From assembly GCA_022059125.1 (NCBI GenBank), contig JAEUWY010000002.1:3038001-3102000 (forward strand): a DNA stretch of 64,000 nt, given 5' to 3'. Positions 43,505-55,872 of the stretch are shown piece by piece (position 1 is the first letter of the stretch; each line of letters starts with the position of its first letter). The position numbers and the translations under genes were made by a program. Source of the DNA: Corynespora cassiicola. Lineage: Eukaryota; Ascomycota; Dothideomycetes; Pleosporales; Corynesporascaceae. Below the pieces are notes generated by a model that saw only the letters and a list, made by a program, of their open reading frames with translations, was not told where the DNA came from and ran no database searches.

Positions 43505-46500
43505 CTAAAACTTCACCTCTCCACCATAGTCCACATACGACCCTTCAGCCGCCAACAACAGTTGCTTTCCATTTCCTTCACTGAGATCTGCATCATGCAT
43601 TACCACATCAACATCGGCATTGTCGTCCTCCATCTTGATTGCACGCATTGTATCGCGCTCAATGTGTTGGCTACGAGGATCGTCAATGAGAGATGTGCCA
43701 GAATCGTCGGCGGTGCGGTGGGCGTCTTCATCTTGTCGTGTGACGGACGTTGCGTTGGCAAGAAGGCTGGCAACCTTCAAGGAAGAAGAGAGACGGAAAT
43801 GTCCTTCATCCCGCAATTGAGGGCGTGATGTCGAGAGCTCGAGGCCCATCTGCGTAGCGCGTTCCGAGTTTGGAGCGGCTTCTTTCTTGATCCACTGGCA
43901 ATCGCGGAGACGACTAGCTTCAGGGTGGACAATGGGATCCGTACATGGCTTGAGGCAATCCGAGTTGGCACTGGTCAACTCAACTTTGACCGACACGGAG
44001 CGCGTGTGCACCTTCTCCCAGAGGAGAGAAGGCAGACCACGGGGGAATGTCTCGCTAGCCTTTAGCGTGTTGCACTCCCAGTATAGTTGCTCCTCGCCAA
44101 GCCGCAGGAACCGTCGGCTGAGGAGTCGTTCCTGGAAACTCCAGGCGCTTGTATTCCATCCAAAGGCAGGGACCGTGAAGTCGATGGTTGTATCAAGGAT
44201 ACTAGTTGGGGCCGTTGGTACGGGGGCAAGGTCGACAGCTCTCGTCAAAGCGTGAATGGGCGAGAGGTCTGTGGTGGGTTCCGAAACACATGGTCTGGTG
44301 CTCGGAAGGTTGTCTTTGGCGTGCGGCTCTGCGCATTGCAGGCTTGAGTCTGAGCCGCACGGGTGCTTACCATGTCTCCTGTCTTTGGCGACAGACGTGG
44401 TTGGAACGTCGCCGGCGATTGCTTGTTGGGCAACGAGGCACACGTCGGCATTGCGATACACCGAAGCCATGGCTTCGCATTCCCGCTGTTTGTCATCTTC
44501 CGAGTCCTGGAGGATGCATAGGGAGTCGGCCCACATATAGCGGAGTCCCATACCACGCGTGGCAGAGACTGCATCCTTGACGGCCTGGGGCAATACTTCC
44601 TCGCGAACACCCTTGGTCTGCAAACTGTGCAGATTCTTCGATGTCAAATGAAGACGAGACTGGGACCACATGTGGCTGAGTGCCGCGTAACGACTCTGAC
44701 TAGAGCCAGAAGCGATGGCAGAGCTATCCACGACGCGGATGACAGGGCAACCTATTCCTTCAGGAAGCACCTCAATGAGGCGCGTCGGTAGGGACTCGGG
44801 CTCAGTCACTTGCCATACGCAAGCTTCGTGGTCATGCACACATTCCTCGAGCCAATTCTTGCCTTGGTCGAAGGTGTGGTTCCCTCGCTTGACAACATTG
44901 CGGACATGGAGATGCGCGAGTGGGTCGGTGCCGACCCCATTGGCAAACAGCTCGACCTCAGTCATCTCAGCATGGGGCCCAGGGAAAGCAGCATCGTCCT
45001 TTGGCCAGCTGATACAGCAGGGAGCGGGCGTGAATGTCATGGTCAGCAGAGCTGCATTCGGTCGCTCTGCCGGCTCGCTGGAAAGCATCGATTTGACAGT
45101 GTTCACCACCTTGACCTCGGTTGTTGTCTTCGCCTCGTCGACGAACTCAAGGAGCCATGCGTGCAGTCCGGGAACATCCTGCCAGTAGTACTTGTCTTTG
45201 CGACTGCTAAATGTCCGGCGGAAGTCCAGCCACCGCGGGTTGTCCCCATTGAATGCGACAGAGGCCATTTCAGCAAAGACACATCCGAGACTCCAGATAT
45301 CAGCAGCTTGCTCACGCGAGATCTTGTTCAAGACCTCTGGCGCACAGTACTGGCGTGTGAGCGGCTTGGATTCCCCGTGTTGCGAAGCGTCGTCCGACGA
45401 GCTGATACCGAAATCGCTCAGTACCACGTGAGGATACTCGTTGTTGCCTTGGACGATGAGAATGTTCTGGGGCTTGATATCCATGTGCTTGACGACGGGG
45501 CGTTGTTCGTGGAGGTAGCGAACCGACGATGCGAGACAGCCCAGCATGGTAACGATGGTCTGGCGGATGCCTGCGGGGCGCTGTAGGGTGTTTTTGTCGA
45601 GCCATACTGCAAGTGTCATTTCGGCGACGGGCGAGAGCAGGATCGACATCTTGTCTCCCTTGGAGTAGGCGCCGAGGAAGCGGATGATGTGAGGGTGGCG
45701 GAGCTTCTGAAGAACACCGACTTCCTTCTTCAGCTCGTCGATGGCGGATTGATCACGATTCTTGAGTGTCTTTCGACTGACACGTAATTTTGTTTCGCGA
45801 TGGACGACTTCATCGACTGTACTGAAGCCGCCAGTTCCGAGTAGTTTGACGCTGAGGAAGGATTGCGCAGAGCTGACGTCGGCGTGAGATATAGTGTCCT
45901 GTGTGAGGATTAGTGTCTGCGGGGCTTGAGGCGCTGAAGATGGGAGGGAGAAAGAAAAAGTGATAGTACCTGTGTCTTCAGTCTACTGGGTGTAAAGGGC
46001 CCAAAGGTACTAGGTTTGACTTCCTCGGCATGTCTGTCGACTGGCTCGGTCATCTCGACAACGACAGGTTTGACGTCGACGTGCTCGACCTGACAAGCGT
46101 TAGGAACTTGAATAGATCGATCAAAAGTCTCCGGTAGTACCTGAGCGAGCTCAAGCAAGCTCTTCACCGAGTCTGGATTCGTGAGAGGACCATAGCCATG
46201 GTTTACTTCCACACGAGCCTTGACCTGTAAGATATTAGTCTTGAGATGGTTACTGATGAGTATGGTTCCCTACGGTATTCGATGCTTGATCGTTGGCCTG
46301 GTCCTGTTGCGAGGACCGTTCGTGCCGGCGTTGATCATTCTTGCCGGACGCCACCAGCTCAGCACATACGTCCGCAAGCTGCACAGCGAGCTCACTATCC
46401 TTGAAGACAGAAAGGAGACGTTGTTTGAAGAGGTCGACGTTGGCCTGTTGGGTATCCTCGCCAGACTGTTGAACGAGATCCTTTGCGCCCGACTCAGGCT

Positions 46501-48726
46501 CTAAGGATTGAGCATTGACGACATCCCAGGTCGGGGACGGCTTCGGCAGTAGATCCGGTGTCGGGGACGAGACTTCGCCATTGGCAACTACGCATGCCTT
46601 GTCTGTGTTGAGTTGGCGAATAAGCTGGTTTTGTGGGCTGTTGGGGGCGTCCTTGGTCGCGTGCTCGTCTGAATCATATGCGGAAGAAACGCTAGGGCTA
46701 CCCCTCGTGATATCTCGTGATTCGCTCAAGGGCCTGGCGACAACATTTCCGGCCACAGAATGCGAGTCACCTCCCGCTGGCGCATTGTTCCTGCCATGTA
46801 GGTCTGCGTTGGCAATGTATCCCTGTGCATCCGTTGGGCACTTCTCTGGCGTATCGATGCGTTCAAAGGCAGATTGTTGCTCGCAATCGGGGCCGCGGCA
46901 GGAGAAGGAGAGCGCGCTTGATGAGGCCGATGAGGTACATAAAGGTCCAGGAACCCGCGAATCGCTTGATGGGGGTGAGGTCTGACGGTTGGACTCTCCG
47001 CACTGGGCTCCAGATCCATGGGTCTCTCTTTCAAGCTGCTGGAGCTGGAACTGGAAGAAACCAGAGGAAGATTGTTGGTCGCCACCGTTGCTGCTGCCAC
47101 TGCTGCTGCTGCCACCACTACCGCCACCATTGTACTTGGAGCCCGAGCCGCCTTGGCTGCCAGGTGGAGGTTGGAAGAAGGACTGGCCGTCGAAGCCACC
47201 GCTGTCGGGTCGGTGGTCATCATCGTCGTCGTCCATGTTGTCAGAGTCGTTGCTGTCGTCATCGTCATCGTTCCAGTCTAGCATACACTTGCCCTTCTTG
47301 AAGTGATCTGTTGTGAGGTTAGAAAAAGGCATACGCGTATGGTCTATACTACATACCAGCTATGTGGTCGATGCGCTCCTGGCGAGAAGTGAATCGGTAA
47401 GGACAAAAACCGCACTTCCTTGGGAAAGCCGTGTCCGTGTGGACGATGCTCTCCTCCTCATAATCTGCGCAGTTCAGGCCGGGGTGGATGTTCCGGAAAT
47501 GCTGGAGATGGTCAGTAAATACCGAGTGTAGCGATCTAATACAGCTAACATACCTGCGAGAAATGATACTTCCTGAAGCAGGGCTTCACCTTCTCAACCC
47601 CCTGAGTCTTGCACAGGTTGCAAATCCATGACTTGGAAGGATAACCCTCTTCCTCGTTTCTCTTCCAGTCGCACTTACGACCATATCGTTTGCCACACTT
47701 CCGCGTGCACTGGTAGATCTTGTTGGAGTCCCGGCGAAGTAGTTCTGGGTTCTCGGTGGGCACACACCCCTTCTTGCCTCCCCGCAGGGTAGGCTGTGAA
47801 GTGGTTGTGTCGTGGTTGCATGGAGTCTGTTCGGTAGTTGGCTCTGAAGTTGGCTGCTGCTCAGTCCATGTCTGGTCCCCCTGGCAGATACCAGTCTGTG
47901 ACTTGTAAGCAGAGTCGTGGCCTGCCATGCCTTGCCGCATCAACTGGCTGAACCAATTCCTGATGGCCACAGGAGATTCGCCAGTGAGCTGGCTCAGCGA
48001 CTCAATATGACGGTCACTGGATCTCGTTAGATATGCCATTGTGTACATCGAGGGGGCTGCATACCTTGGCAAGACGGCGTATTTTGAGAACCATGTCGCA
48101 CACACATCGGCAGCCTCATCACTCAGGCCAATCATCTCGCATGATGTTGACGCCGATGGAGCAGGAGTTGGCTGGGTCTCGAGCGCCCAGCTCGAACCAG
48201 TTGCGGATGCCGAGGATGTGAAGGGAGATAGGCTGTAGTTTTCATGACGCTTTGGCTGAGGGAAGTCCTGGATGTCGAGCTCCAATGGGCGCTTGCCCAG
48301 TGCCGAGCTCATGGTCGGCTGATATAATGAATCAAAGGACTGCGAGGGAGTAGGTGGGAATGCGCTCAGAGAAGCATCCAATAGACTATCCGCAGTAGGA
48401 ACGAGCTGGTTATGCCATTGTGAAGCCATCATAGTGTTATCCATGGTCTGCTCTGGTTAGTGGTGGTGCCCTCTTCTCGCATGACGGGCATGACATACGA
48501 GAGTCTGTTGCATATCAAAGCTCTGTTCCTGAGAGGTCGCGAACATACTGGGGGCCATGGAGTCATAAGACTGCTGACCAAAGGCACCAGTAGTGGCCGT
48601 ATCGATCCCCTCGTCCCAGAAGGGCTGCGAGGTGTTATCCTCGCTGGGCTTCGTGAACTGCGGCATATCAAAGGCCGCAGCACCAAAGTCAATGGTGCTG
48701 AAGTCGAAATCCGCGCCCTGCGCCAT
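43505..48726 (-). CDS. Homeodomain-like / C2H2 zinc finger / protein kinase / HET fusion protein (1633 aa)
   Basis: Seven exons: 48499..48726, 48065..48447, 47554..48016, 47357..47501, 46274..47307, 45970..46224, 43505..45898; total 4902 nt, all phases agree. Residues ~184-235: homeodomain-like (TWFSKYAVLPSDRHIESLSQLTG, AIRNWFSQLMRQ), joined by an intron that removes 16 residues. ~300-407: Cys/His fingers, incl. CGFCPYRFTSRQERIDHIADH (C-x2-C-x12-H-x3-H). ~410-830: acidic then disordered. ~852-1125: protein kinase with GTGGFSTV loop, SRKTL lysine, KHMDIKPQN (HMD for HRD, Asp976), SDFG (Asp998), CAPE; active-looking. ~1240-1445: HET domain (YAALSHMW, LRYMWADSLCILQDS, CEAMASVYRNAD, AWSFQERLLSRRFL, QLYWEC). 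HET domains drive incompatibility cell death in fungi. No frameshift or stop needs explaining. Confidence 0.88.
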
Positions 48727-49679
48727 TGTTCGACTGTTGAGAAGGGCTTCGTGGGCGTTAGTGCAGATTGTTAGAAATCAAAGGCGGAGGCTCGAAAACT
48801 CGACCTCGGGTATCCTTTTTTGGTGGAAGGGAATGAGTGAAAGTGAGTCAAGAGCCTGAGGCCGGGTTCTGGCTCGACTTTTAGATCCTCAAGGGCGGTG
48901 CACCGGTGAGCAGGCGCTGGGTTGGAGTCATCTCATCCTCAGCCCTTCCAGAAGGGCGGAGCCTGCTAGACCCGTTTTGCAACCCCCGCTAGTCTGCCTT
49001 GGGACGGCAGCCGAGCCCGCGCCTTCTCCACACTGCCGGCCTTTTGGCTCAGCCAACGCTGCGGCTCCCAAGCTTGCCTTGCCCACCGTGGATGCTTATA
49101 GCGCCTTTTGTTTCCCTCGTTTTTCGCGGACGCATCGGCATTCACCACCAGGCTGGCTTCAGCGACCGCAAAGTGCGCTGCCCGTCTGTGTGGGCGCACT
49201 GGACGTTTATCAGTTTCGGCCTGTTCCCCACCAGGTCAGCGCTAAACTTGTGTAATTAGAAAAAGGGCGGAGGTCGAGGATCGCGGCGCAACACGCCAAT
49301 GGAACGTCCGAGCTCGTGGCTGAGCTGCAGGTGGGACTCAGCGCTGCATACGGAGAATGCGAACCTGATCAGCTACCACGCTCTATGCAGATTAGGCCGA
49401 GCAGGTATGACTGGAACATGCATGCGGGCGGGGACAGACGGTTATGGCTGGCGACCGCATTCATGCGAGGGACACCGTCAGCAGTCAAATACCCTCAAGA
49501 GTATGCGCGAAGCCGAATGCATCATCATGCAATTGACCAGTCCCTGCACCCTTCTATCTTCCCCAGGACAGCCTACGTCATGTGAAAAATCCCATATATA
49601 CCCAAATCAGCAAAAGCTTCATCGAAAATGGCAATACATGAAGTGGAAGACTTGCTCGCTCCCTGCTGGTGACTCTCCA
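48727..49679. other. Intergenic, no gene seen
   Basis: Promoter of the large fusion gene (right side of its start) and 3' region of the repeat-protein gene. CCAAT-type motifs are present (for instance aacgccaatgg at 49289); no coding support. Confidence 0.5.
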
Positions 49680-50040
49680 TCATCTCCTTCCAAATTCGCG
49701 AGGAATCGCATCTTCATCGAGGGCACTGATGCTATAGCTCACCGGCCCCTCTGAGACGAGCGCCTCATCACTCTCATCCGGAACCGAATCCTCAAGATCG
49801 CCTCTCTTTCTGAATTCGCGCGGAATGTCCTCCTCGTCGAGGCTGCTGATACTGTAGCTCACCGGCCCTTCAGAGACCAATGCCTCATCACTCTCGTCAG
49901 GAACCGAGTCTTCCAGGTCCCCCCTCTTTCTAAACTCCCGCGGCACGTCATCTTCATCGAGCGTGCCGATGGTATACTCAATCTGACCTTCGGAAACGAG
50001 GGGCTCGTCGCCGTCGGTGCCGTCTTCGTCGTCATCACGG
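49680..50040 (-). repeat. About 120-bp coding tandem repeat, three copies
   Basis: Two nearly identical 120-bp units and one diverged 5' unit, each encoding one acidic ~40-aa peptide segment followed by a dibasic site. The DNA differs mostly at silent positions, so the protein sequence seems conserved by selection or gene conversion. Confidence 0.85.
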
Positions 50041-51063
50041 CGATGAAGTTCAAACTGACGGCCGCTGCATTTCCCGTCGAGACAGTAGAGACCGGGTGCG
50101 CACTGTGAGATATCAGCATTGGTATTTGAGAGGCGGAGCTCGATGAACCTACCTGGTTCCCGCAAACTCCACAGTTTGCGCGGTCGTCAAGTGTGTTGAC
50201 ACATGAGTTTTCGCATTGTGAAAATCCCGCAATGGCAATGCCAGTAGGACAAACTGTGTGGGTCGAAGTAACAGTCCGTGTAGATTCCGTCACAGTTGCC
50301 GCTAAATCCACGTGTCAGGGGAGCGTTCATCTCCAAAGAAGACTGCCTACGTACCTGCAACCCCTAGGCAGGAACAGGCGCTCTGCAAAGCCGATTTTCC
50401 CTCACAACCATCAAACTCGAAAGCTGGAACTACAATGTCCTTCCGAGATACGGTAGCAAATTGTGTAGGGAGGGCATCCCTGCGACCAATGGGCAGTGTG
50501 ATGGTTATTGGCACAGTGGCAACACCGTCTGCGACACGGCTGGCAGTGGAGCTTGAAGTAGAACTTGAAGTAGCGTCGGCTGCTGAAGTCGCCGTCTCCG
50601 ACGTCACGACATCAGTCGTAGAGGACACTTCCACGGCTGCACTTGTTGTTGAAGATGTCTGGACAGGAGTGCTGGATTCGATAATCTCCACAAGCGTACT
50701 CGTCGAAGTAGTTCGCGTTCTTGGTTGACCGCCACGTTGCGCATCGCGACGATGAAGACCGTTCAAAAGGATAGTGCTAGTGACAGTGGTTGTTCTGAGT
50801 TTCGGTATCAGTCATTTGAACAGCCTGAGGGACGGGAATATGTCTTCAACATACTCTGTAGGGGGAAACACGGCAGTAGTCTGGACACGAGCGCACACGT
50901 CAAAATTGACAGCGTATAGGCCTAGACGCGGTATTAACAAGGTCAAGTTGGTATCCAATGGAACAAACTCACACTGGTCATCATGACAAACTGGTCCTTC
51001 TTTCTGGATGGCTCGCGCGGCAGCACCGACGATGGCAATTAAAAGAGCGGCAAGTTTCATCAT
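49680..51063 (-). CDS. Secreted protein with C-terminal Kex2-type repeats (389 aa)
   Basis: Exons 50973..51063, 50855..50921, 50355..50794, 50153..50301 and 49680..50102; total 1170 nt. Signal peptide MMKLAALLIAIVGAAARA. A Ser/Thr-rich, O-glycosylation-prone stretch and CEGKSALQSACSCLG follow, then a Cys-rich module of CPTG, CENSCVNTLDDRANCGVCGNQC and GLYCLDGKC type (Stig1-like spacing). Residues 272-389 are three ~40-aa units, the last two nearly identical: GDLEDSVPDE..., VSEGPVSYSIS, then IPREF followed by KR (GRR at the very end). The lysine-arginine sites (308-309, 348-349) are Kex2 cleavage signals, so three acidic peptides with a central Tyr could be released. This is the layout of Kex2-processed repeat proteins, including RiPP precursors. 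Confidence 0.82.
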
Positions 51064-52605
51064 GTTGGTACTCAAAGGTGCATCAAAACTGAAGATTTGG
51101 TCAAAGGAGGGTGCTTTAAACGTCCAAGATCAGCATTGTCAAGGGAGCTGCTGAGATTAATACACCGGGCGGGTAAAGCTGGCGATACCAAGGTCCGTAG
51201 CAAACCCACATCGGGTGCGCTACTGCGCGGAACCAAAGGTACATCCGCACTCGATCGTGGTGGCCGACACTGGATGATTTCATGCAGAACACAATCTCAC
51301 CCGTGGCGTTGAAGCTAACATAACGTGCTCGACGCTGATCGGCAGGATTGGACAGCTCTAGAATTTCGATAGAATTGCTCTGCAGGCCAAGCGATGATTT
51401 GTTTCACAAATTTAGCATTCAGGTCTTGAAGCTTTCGGTTCGGCTCTCTTCTGCTTATGCCGGTTGAGATAGCGCCGGGTAGACAAAGTATCCTCATCAT
51501 TCCTACCTATGCTGTTGCAGCGTGAGGGGGCGAAGTGCCGACAATTCTTGAGGAATTGGTTGCACAAATCTTTGATGTAGGCGTTCATATGTATAGAGGT
51601 AGCAGAGGTCCAGATGTGATCAACCTTGGGATGCCAGACGACCTGCACGTCAATTTCGGCATCTCCACTCTCAAGCAGATGGAACCGGAGCACGTCACAT
51701 GTCCGGGTTTTGCGGGTATTGGCCATGATCGCCCCTTGTGACGTTTGCTGAATACCAAGGGGAAAGATCCTAAAAATGGGATTCTGTGCTTGATACTTTG
51801 CCTCAACCAGTTTAGCTGGCGGAATGGTGTTGGCGCGAACCTGGGCACTGGAACCAGGCTGGAGCTAGGTCTTAGATCGCGAAACCAATGGAACTCGATC
51901 AATGGCCATGTTCGGAGCGCCTGACGGGACCGTCCGCTGATTTTCCGATGGCTACTTGCCGGCTGTGAGATTGAGTTTGTCAGCTACGATAAGTCGAGCA
52001 GCAACCGTGCAAAACAGCCCAGCAACACGAAGACTTCCAATAATCGAACCGCACGATAGGTATCACATTCTTAATCAGAGTCAAAGAATCTCAAGCCTAA
52101 CCATCGATTGATTGGATGTGAAGCGGGCCGCAGAGGCCGCAGGTCGCGATATCTGGGAGTGCACCGACAGTAGGCTGGCAACGAGCCACATCCGAATCAG
52201 GCCTTGTGGTACGGATTCCGTCATATCTGGCCAGGTCTGTCTTGGTCTAGACTGCTGACTGCACCTTTTGGGTCGTCGGGCCAAGGTCCGTCGAAGCAGA
52301 TGGTGTGTAATTGGGTAGGTCTCTGGTGAGCCTCGATGCGGCACAAACTGTAAAGTAGTAGTAACGTATTTCTGGCAGCTGTTCAACAAATCGAGAGAAC
52401 GTCGCATGAAAATGGGTGCATAAATATGGAAAGGCTGGTGGCACAAGTGTACCTTGATCCCTTTCACTCAGCCCAGTTAACGGGGTATCTATAAGAATGG
52501 AGGGCGTGGAGCAGGAAACCAGGAACGGTAGCGACAGGCGCCTTGCTTTCCAATGAACGCTGAGAAACCGTTGACAGCATAGACGAGGAAAAAAAAGCAT
52601 GCGAC
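51064..52605. other. Intergenic 1.5 kb, no gene supported
   Basis: A minus-strand frame at 51412..51726 (104 codons, MANTRKTRTCDVLRFH...) has fairly normal composition and could be a small orphan gene, but no domain or splice evidence backs it. Other frames here look like chance. Confidence 0.4.
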
Positions 52606-55354
52606 TCAATTAGACCCTTTCATAAACCAATCTGAGCTTGCGTCAACCATGTAATTCGTGATGTTGAATTCGTTGCCTTGGCCTCCATCTTGCATTTGCA
52701 TCGACCCATCTGTAGCTGCATAGCTGGTCGCGCCATCCATCGACACGGGCAGTCGTGGCATGTTGAAAAAGTCAAAGACATCAAGATACTCCAGCTCGTT
52801 CGGGCCAGGCGTTCTGGCGGGGGTGACTGAGGCTGGCCTTGTGTTTGAATGGGGCTTCGGCTGTCTGGAGATTAAGAAGTCCAGATCAAAGGCACATCGA
52901 CGCATGTCGGCAAGGATTTTGACCGTAGACGGCGTGACCCGCTCGCCGTTGGCGCCGGCAGGTGTTCGCTGAGAATCTTGATATTCTTGCAGAACTCGGG
53001 AAAGGAGATTGGCATAGCGTGTCCCGACCTCCCAGTACTGGCCCATCTCTTGCAAGGTGCTGACGAGGAGATTGATAGATTGGTCAACGCGATGATCGAT
53101 GGTGGAACCGTGTACAAGGAGGACGCGAGCCGCGACCCACAGGGAAAAGGCAAAGGGCGGGCCAAGTTTGGAGAGCAGGCCGTTTTCTCGAATGCAAGCA
53201 CAAAGGGCAGTGATGCTCTCAACTGCATTGAGACACCTTTGGCTGGCACTAAAGGAGGGTGTAAAAATCGGAGAGCGATGGGTGGGATATGCTGCTGAGG
53301 AGTGGAGGCGTATCACGGTGCTGATCTATGTCAATGATTGCAGCAACACTGCGAAACGAAACTTACGTGTGGAAAGCTGCATGGAGCATGATCAATCCGC
53401 TGTTGATGTTCTTGTTGACCCCAGGCCCCGAGAACACGCGAGCCGAATTTCCATACTCTGAGGGTAGGTTGTACTTCCACTGTTCAATGGCGTTATCCAA
53501 CTCGCGATATTCTCCCTGCCATTTTTCGACGTCAGATAGAGAGGTAATATCGACGGGTTTCTTGAGAAACTTGTGGATGCGCGACAAGATGCCGAGGATC
53601 TCGACATAGTAGGAAAACGAACCGAGATTCTCCGGCCTATTCATGTTATAATCAGAGCGCGTGGAGGTGTGGAACCATCTCGTTTCAACCGGCACATTGC
53701 GCGAGAAAAGATCGTCGCGGCATGGCAGTCTGCGGTCAATCTCCTTCTCGTCCAGAGCGAATTCGAACGCAGTCGCGACTGTGGCATAGCGGTCCAGGAC
53801 ATAAATCATCCAGAACAGCCTGCGCCTACTTTCCTCGTCTATCCAGTCCTTGGGCTCAGGAAGCACAATGGCCCTCAGCGTGTAGATGGAAGCATACTGT
53901 GGAGCAACCATGGGCGAGTACGTTTCCATGGACAGGCCCAGCTGCACGACGGATCGAGTGATGAGAGCCAGCATGTTCCAGCCCGGAGGGCCATTGGAGC
54001 AACCTACAACGTCCAAGGAGAGAATGACGAGGGCTTGGAGGGACTTGATGGAGCTGTTCTCGATGCCGTACAAGAGTACCTTTTCCTTGGACGTCTGGTG
54101 GTACCTGTTCCGTTTCTCCGGGGTGAGCCGCTGGTCCGTAGAAAACCTCAACGTGGTGGCAACAATGGCATGCAGGATAATGCGATCGGCATCGTCAAGA
54201 CTGCTGTCGCCAAACAGCGAGTTGAGCGTGGTCTGACGGTGCAGGATGGGACACCAGGGATAGATGTGCTTGAAGAACAGGTCGACCAGGCCGTACAAAA
54301 GGTCGTAGGGCGGGAAGTCGGTGTCTCCTTGGCTCAGGGCACCGCCCACAGAAGGCGGCGCAAACCTGTCATTGCTGAAGGAGCCCGGGGTGACTGGGTT
54401 GTAGACATCGCGCTGCATGCCGCCCAGCGAGGACTGCATGTCCTCGGAGGACGCGTGATAGCCGTTGCCGGCCGTGGGCGTCTGGCGGGCATCAGGGCCT
54501 CCGAAATTGGTCTGTATCGACGTCTGCGAGGTAAAAGACGGCTTTTGGATGAAGAGGGCCGTCTCTGGGCGGGGCACGTGGGGTGTCTGGATGATGGGCG
54601 GCGTCCTAAAGACGGGGGCGTCCTGTGGGGAGGCGCCGACGGCGGCCAGCTGGCTGTTGGACAGCTGGTTGATCTGGCTCTGCTGCTGGGCAAGCAGCGT
54701 CTCGAGCTTGTCTGCGATTGCCGTGTGTTAGCCGGTCGGTTCCTTGCTTGCTCTTCTCCACCCCCTCAGTGATCATCAAACATCGGGGCGCCCTGAAACT
54801 CAAAGGCTGCTTGCTGCCATCCATCCATGCATACAGAACCGACAGTCGGTAGCGGAGAACCCCAGAGGCCCAGAGCGCCACCAGGCAGCTGCCCTGCGTT
54901 CTGCGTCGCAAACGGTGTGCCGGTGTGCACCCGGAACCGGCGGCTGAGAGGGAGAAAAAAAGTTCTCCTGAGAGGGCGCGGCGGGCAAAGCGCGCAAAAA
55001 GCAGAAGAGTCACTCACCGAGACGAGCCTCGAGCTCCTTGCCGTAGCCCGCTCGCAGGCCGGGCTTCTTCCTGGGCAGATAGGTGCAGGCCGAGTGGTTC
55101 TTCAGGCACCATCCGCAGGCGGGCTGGCCGCGATCGCACTTGACCTTGCGCTGCTTGCACGTCTCGCAGCTCACAGACAGAGGGCGTTTGCGCTTCGAGG
55201 CGCCGCTCTGGCTGCGGGCGCCCTCGTCGGCGCTGGAGCCGTCGCCGGCGCTCCAGTGGTCGGGGTCATCGTCGGCGGTGGGCGAGTGCTGGGACAGCTT
55301 CGTGTGGGCTTCAGGACTGACATAGGGCTGCACGGCGTTTGCAGACACGTCCAT
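52606..55354 (-). CDS. Zn2Cys6 transcription factor with fungal-specific regulatory domain (798 aa)
   Basis: Exons 55018..55354, 53367..54711 and 52606..53320; total 2397 nt. The zinc cluster is at Cys63, 66, 73, 80, 83 and 90 (CETCKQRKVKCDRGQPACGWCLKNHSAC), after a basic KRKRP. A linker PGLRAGYGKELEARLDKLETLLAQQQ forms a coiled coil across the first intron, consistent with dimer binding to CGG half sites. The middle-homology domain includes DLFFKHIYPWCPILHRQT, RRRLFWMIYVLDRYATVATAFEFALDEKEIDRRLPC. The first intron is unusually long (54712..55017, 306 nt). It is divergent from L-rhamnonate dehydratase, so a role as its pathway regulator (like RhaR of aspergilli) is a reasonable guess. Confidence 0.93.
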
Positions 55355-55872
55355 GGTGTGCGAAGGCGAATGGCGTGGGCAGCGCGCGACACATTGACCC
55401 GAGGACGTTCCACCCCGCTGTCGCCGCCCAGGGGGTTTTTGCCCTCGGCAGCCGCCTTCCCCAGATTTTCGCGCTCCTGGGCCAACGTCGGCACTCGGTG
55501 TCGGGGCGCGCGCCATTGGCCGGCCGGCCTGAGTCAGCGCGTATTGGCCGTAACCAGCCCGCAGAAGCCCCCTAGCGGCACCGCGCGCGCCCGACTCGCT
55601 GCCCATCCTCACCACCTCCCGGCACCCACGTTGAGGATCCACACCTGGGCCCGGAGCATCAGACTTCAATGCTTCGGGGCGCATCGCAGCGAAATGGACC
55701 GAGCAGCAGGCCTGCGACGCGTCTGGCCCATTGTTTTCCCATGTAGACGTCGCTGCCGCCTGACCATCCATTCTATTTAACAATCCGCCCTCCGCTGCCT
55801 TTGCGCCTCACATCCCACTTCCCACCCCTCCTCTCTCGTGCCCCTCTCTGCCTGAAACCCCCCTCGCGCACC
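55355..55872. promoter_or_regulatory. Divergent promoter between the Zn2Cys6 factor and L-rhamnonate dehydratase
   Basis: 518 bp. Contains ATTGG (reverse CCAAT) at about 55515 and 55542 and a palindromic ggccggccggcc at 55518..55529, with CCG/CGG triplets of the kind Zn2Cys6 dimers bind. A CT-rich tract (55811..55870) precedes the dehydratase ATG, as expected for its transcription start. Confidence 0.45.

Noticed and set aside
49680..50040. Repeats near 49.7-50.0 kb as a CRISPR or satellite array
   Set aside because: The units are coding, 120 bp, in frame and separated by dibasic codons; the host is a eukaryote.
53573..54772. 399-codon open frame on the plus strand
   Set aside because: Antisense to the Zn2Cys6 factor, crosses that gene's intron, and shows no family feature.
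54827..55780. 317-codon open frame on the plus strand
   Set aside because: Overlaps exon 1 and the first intron of the Zn2Cys6 factor in antisense and runs through the divergent promoter; no domain.
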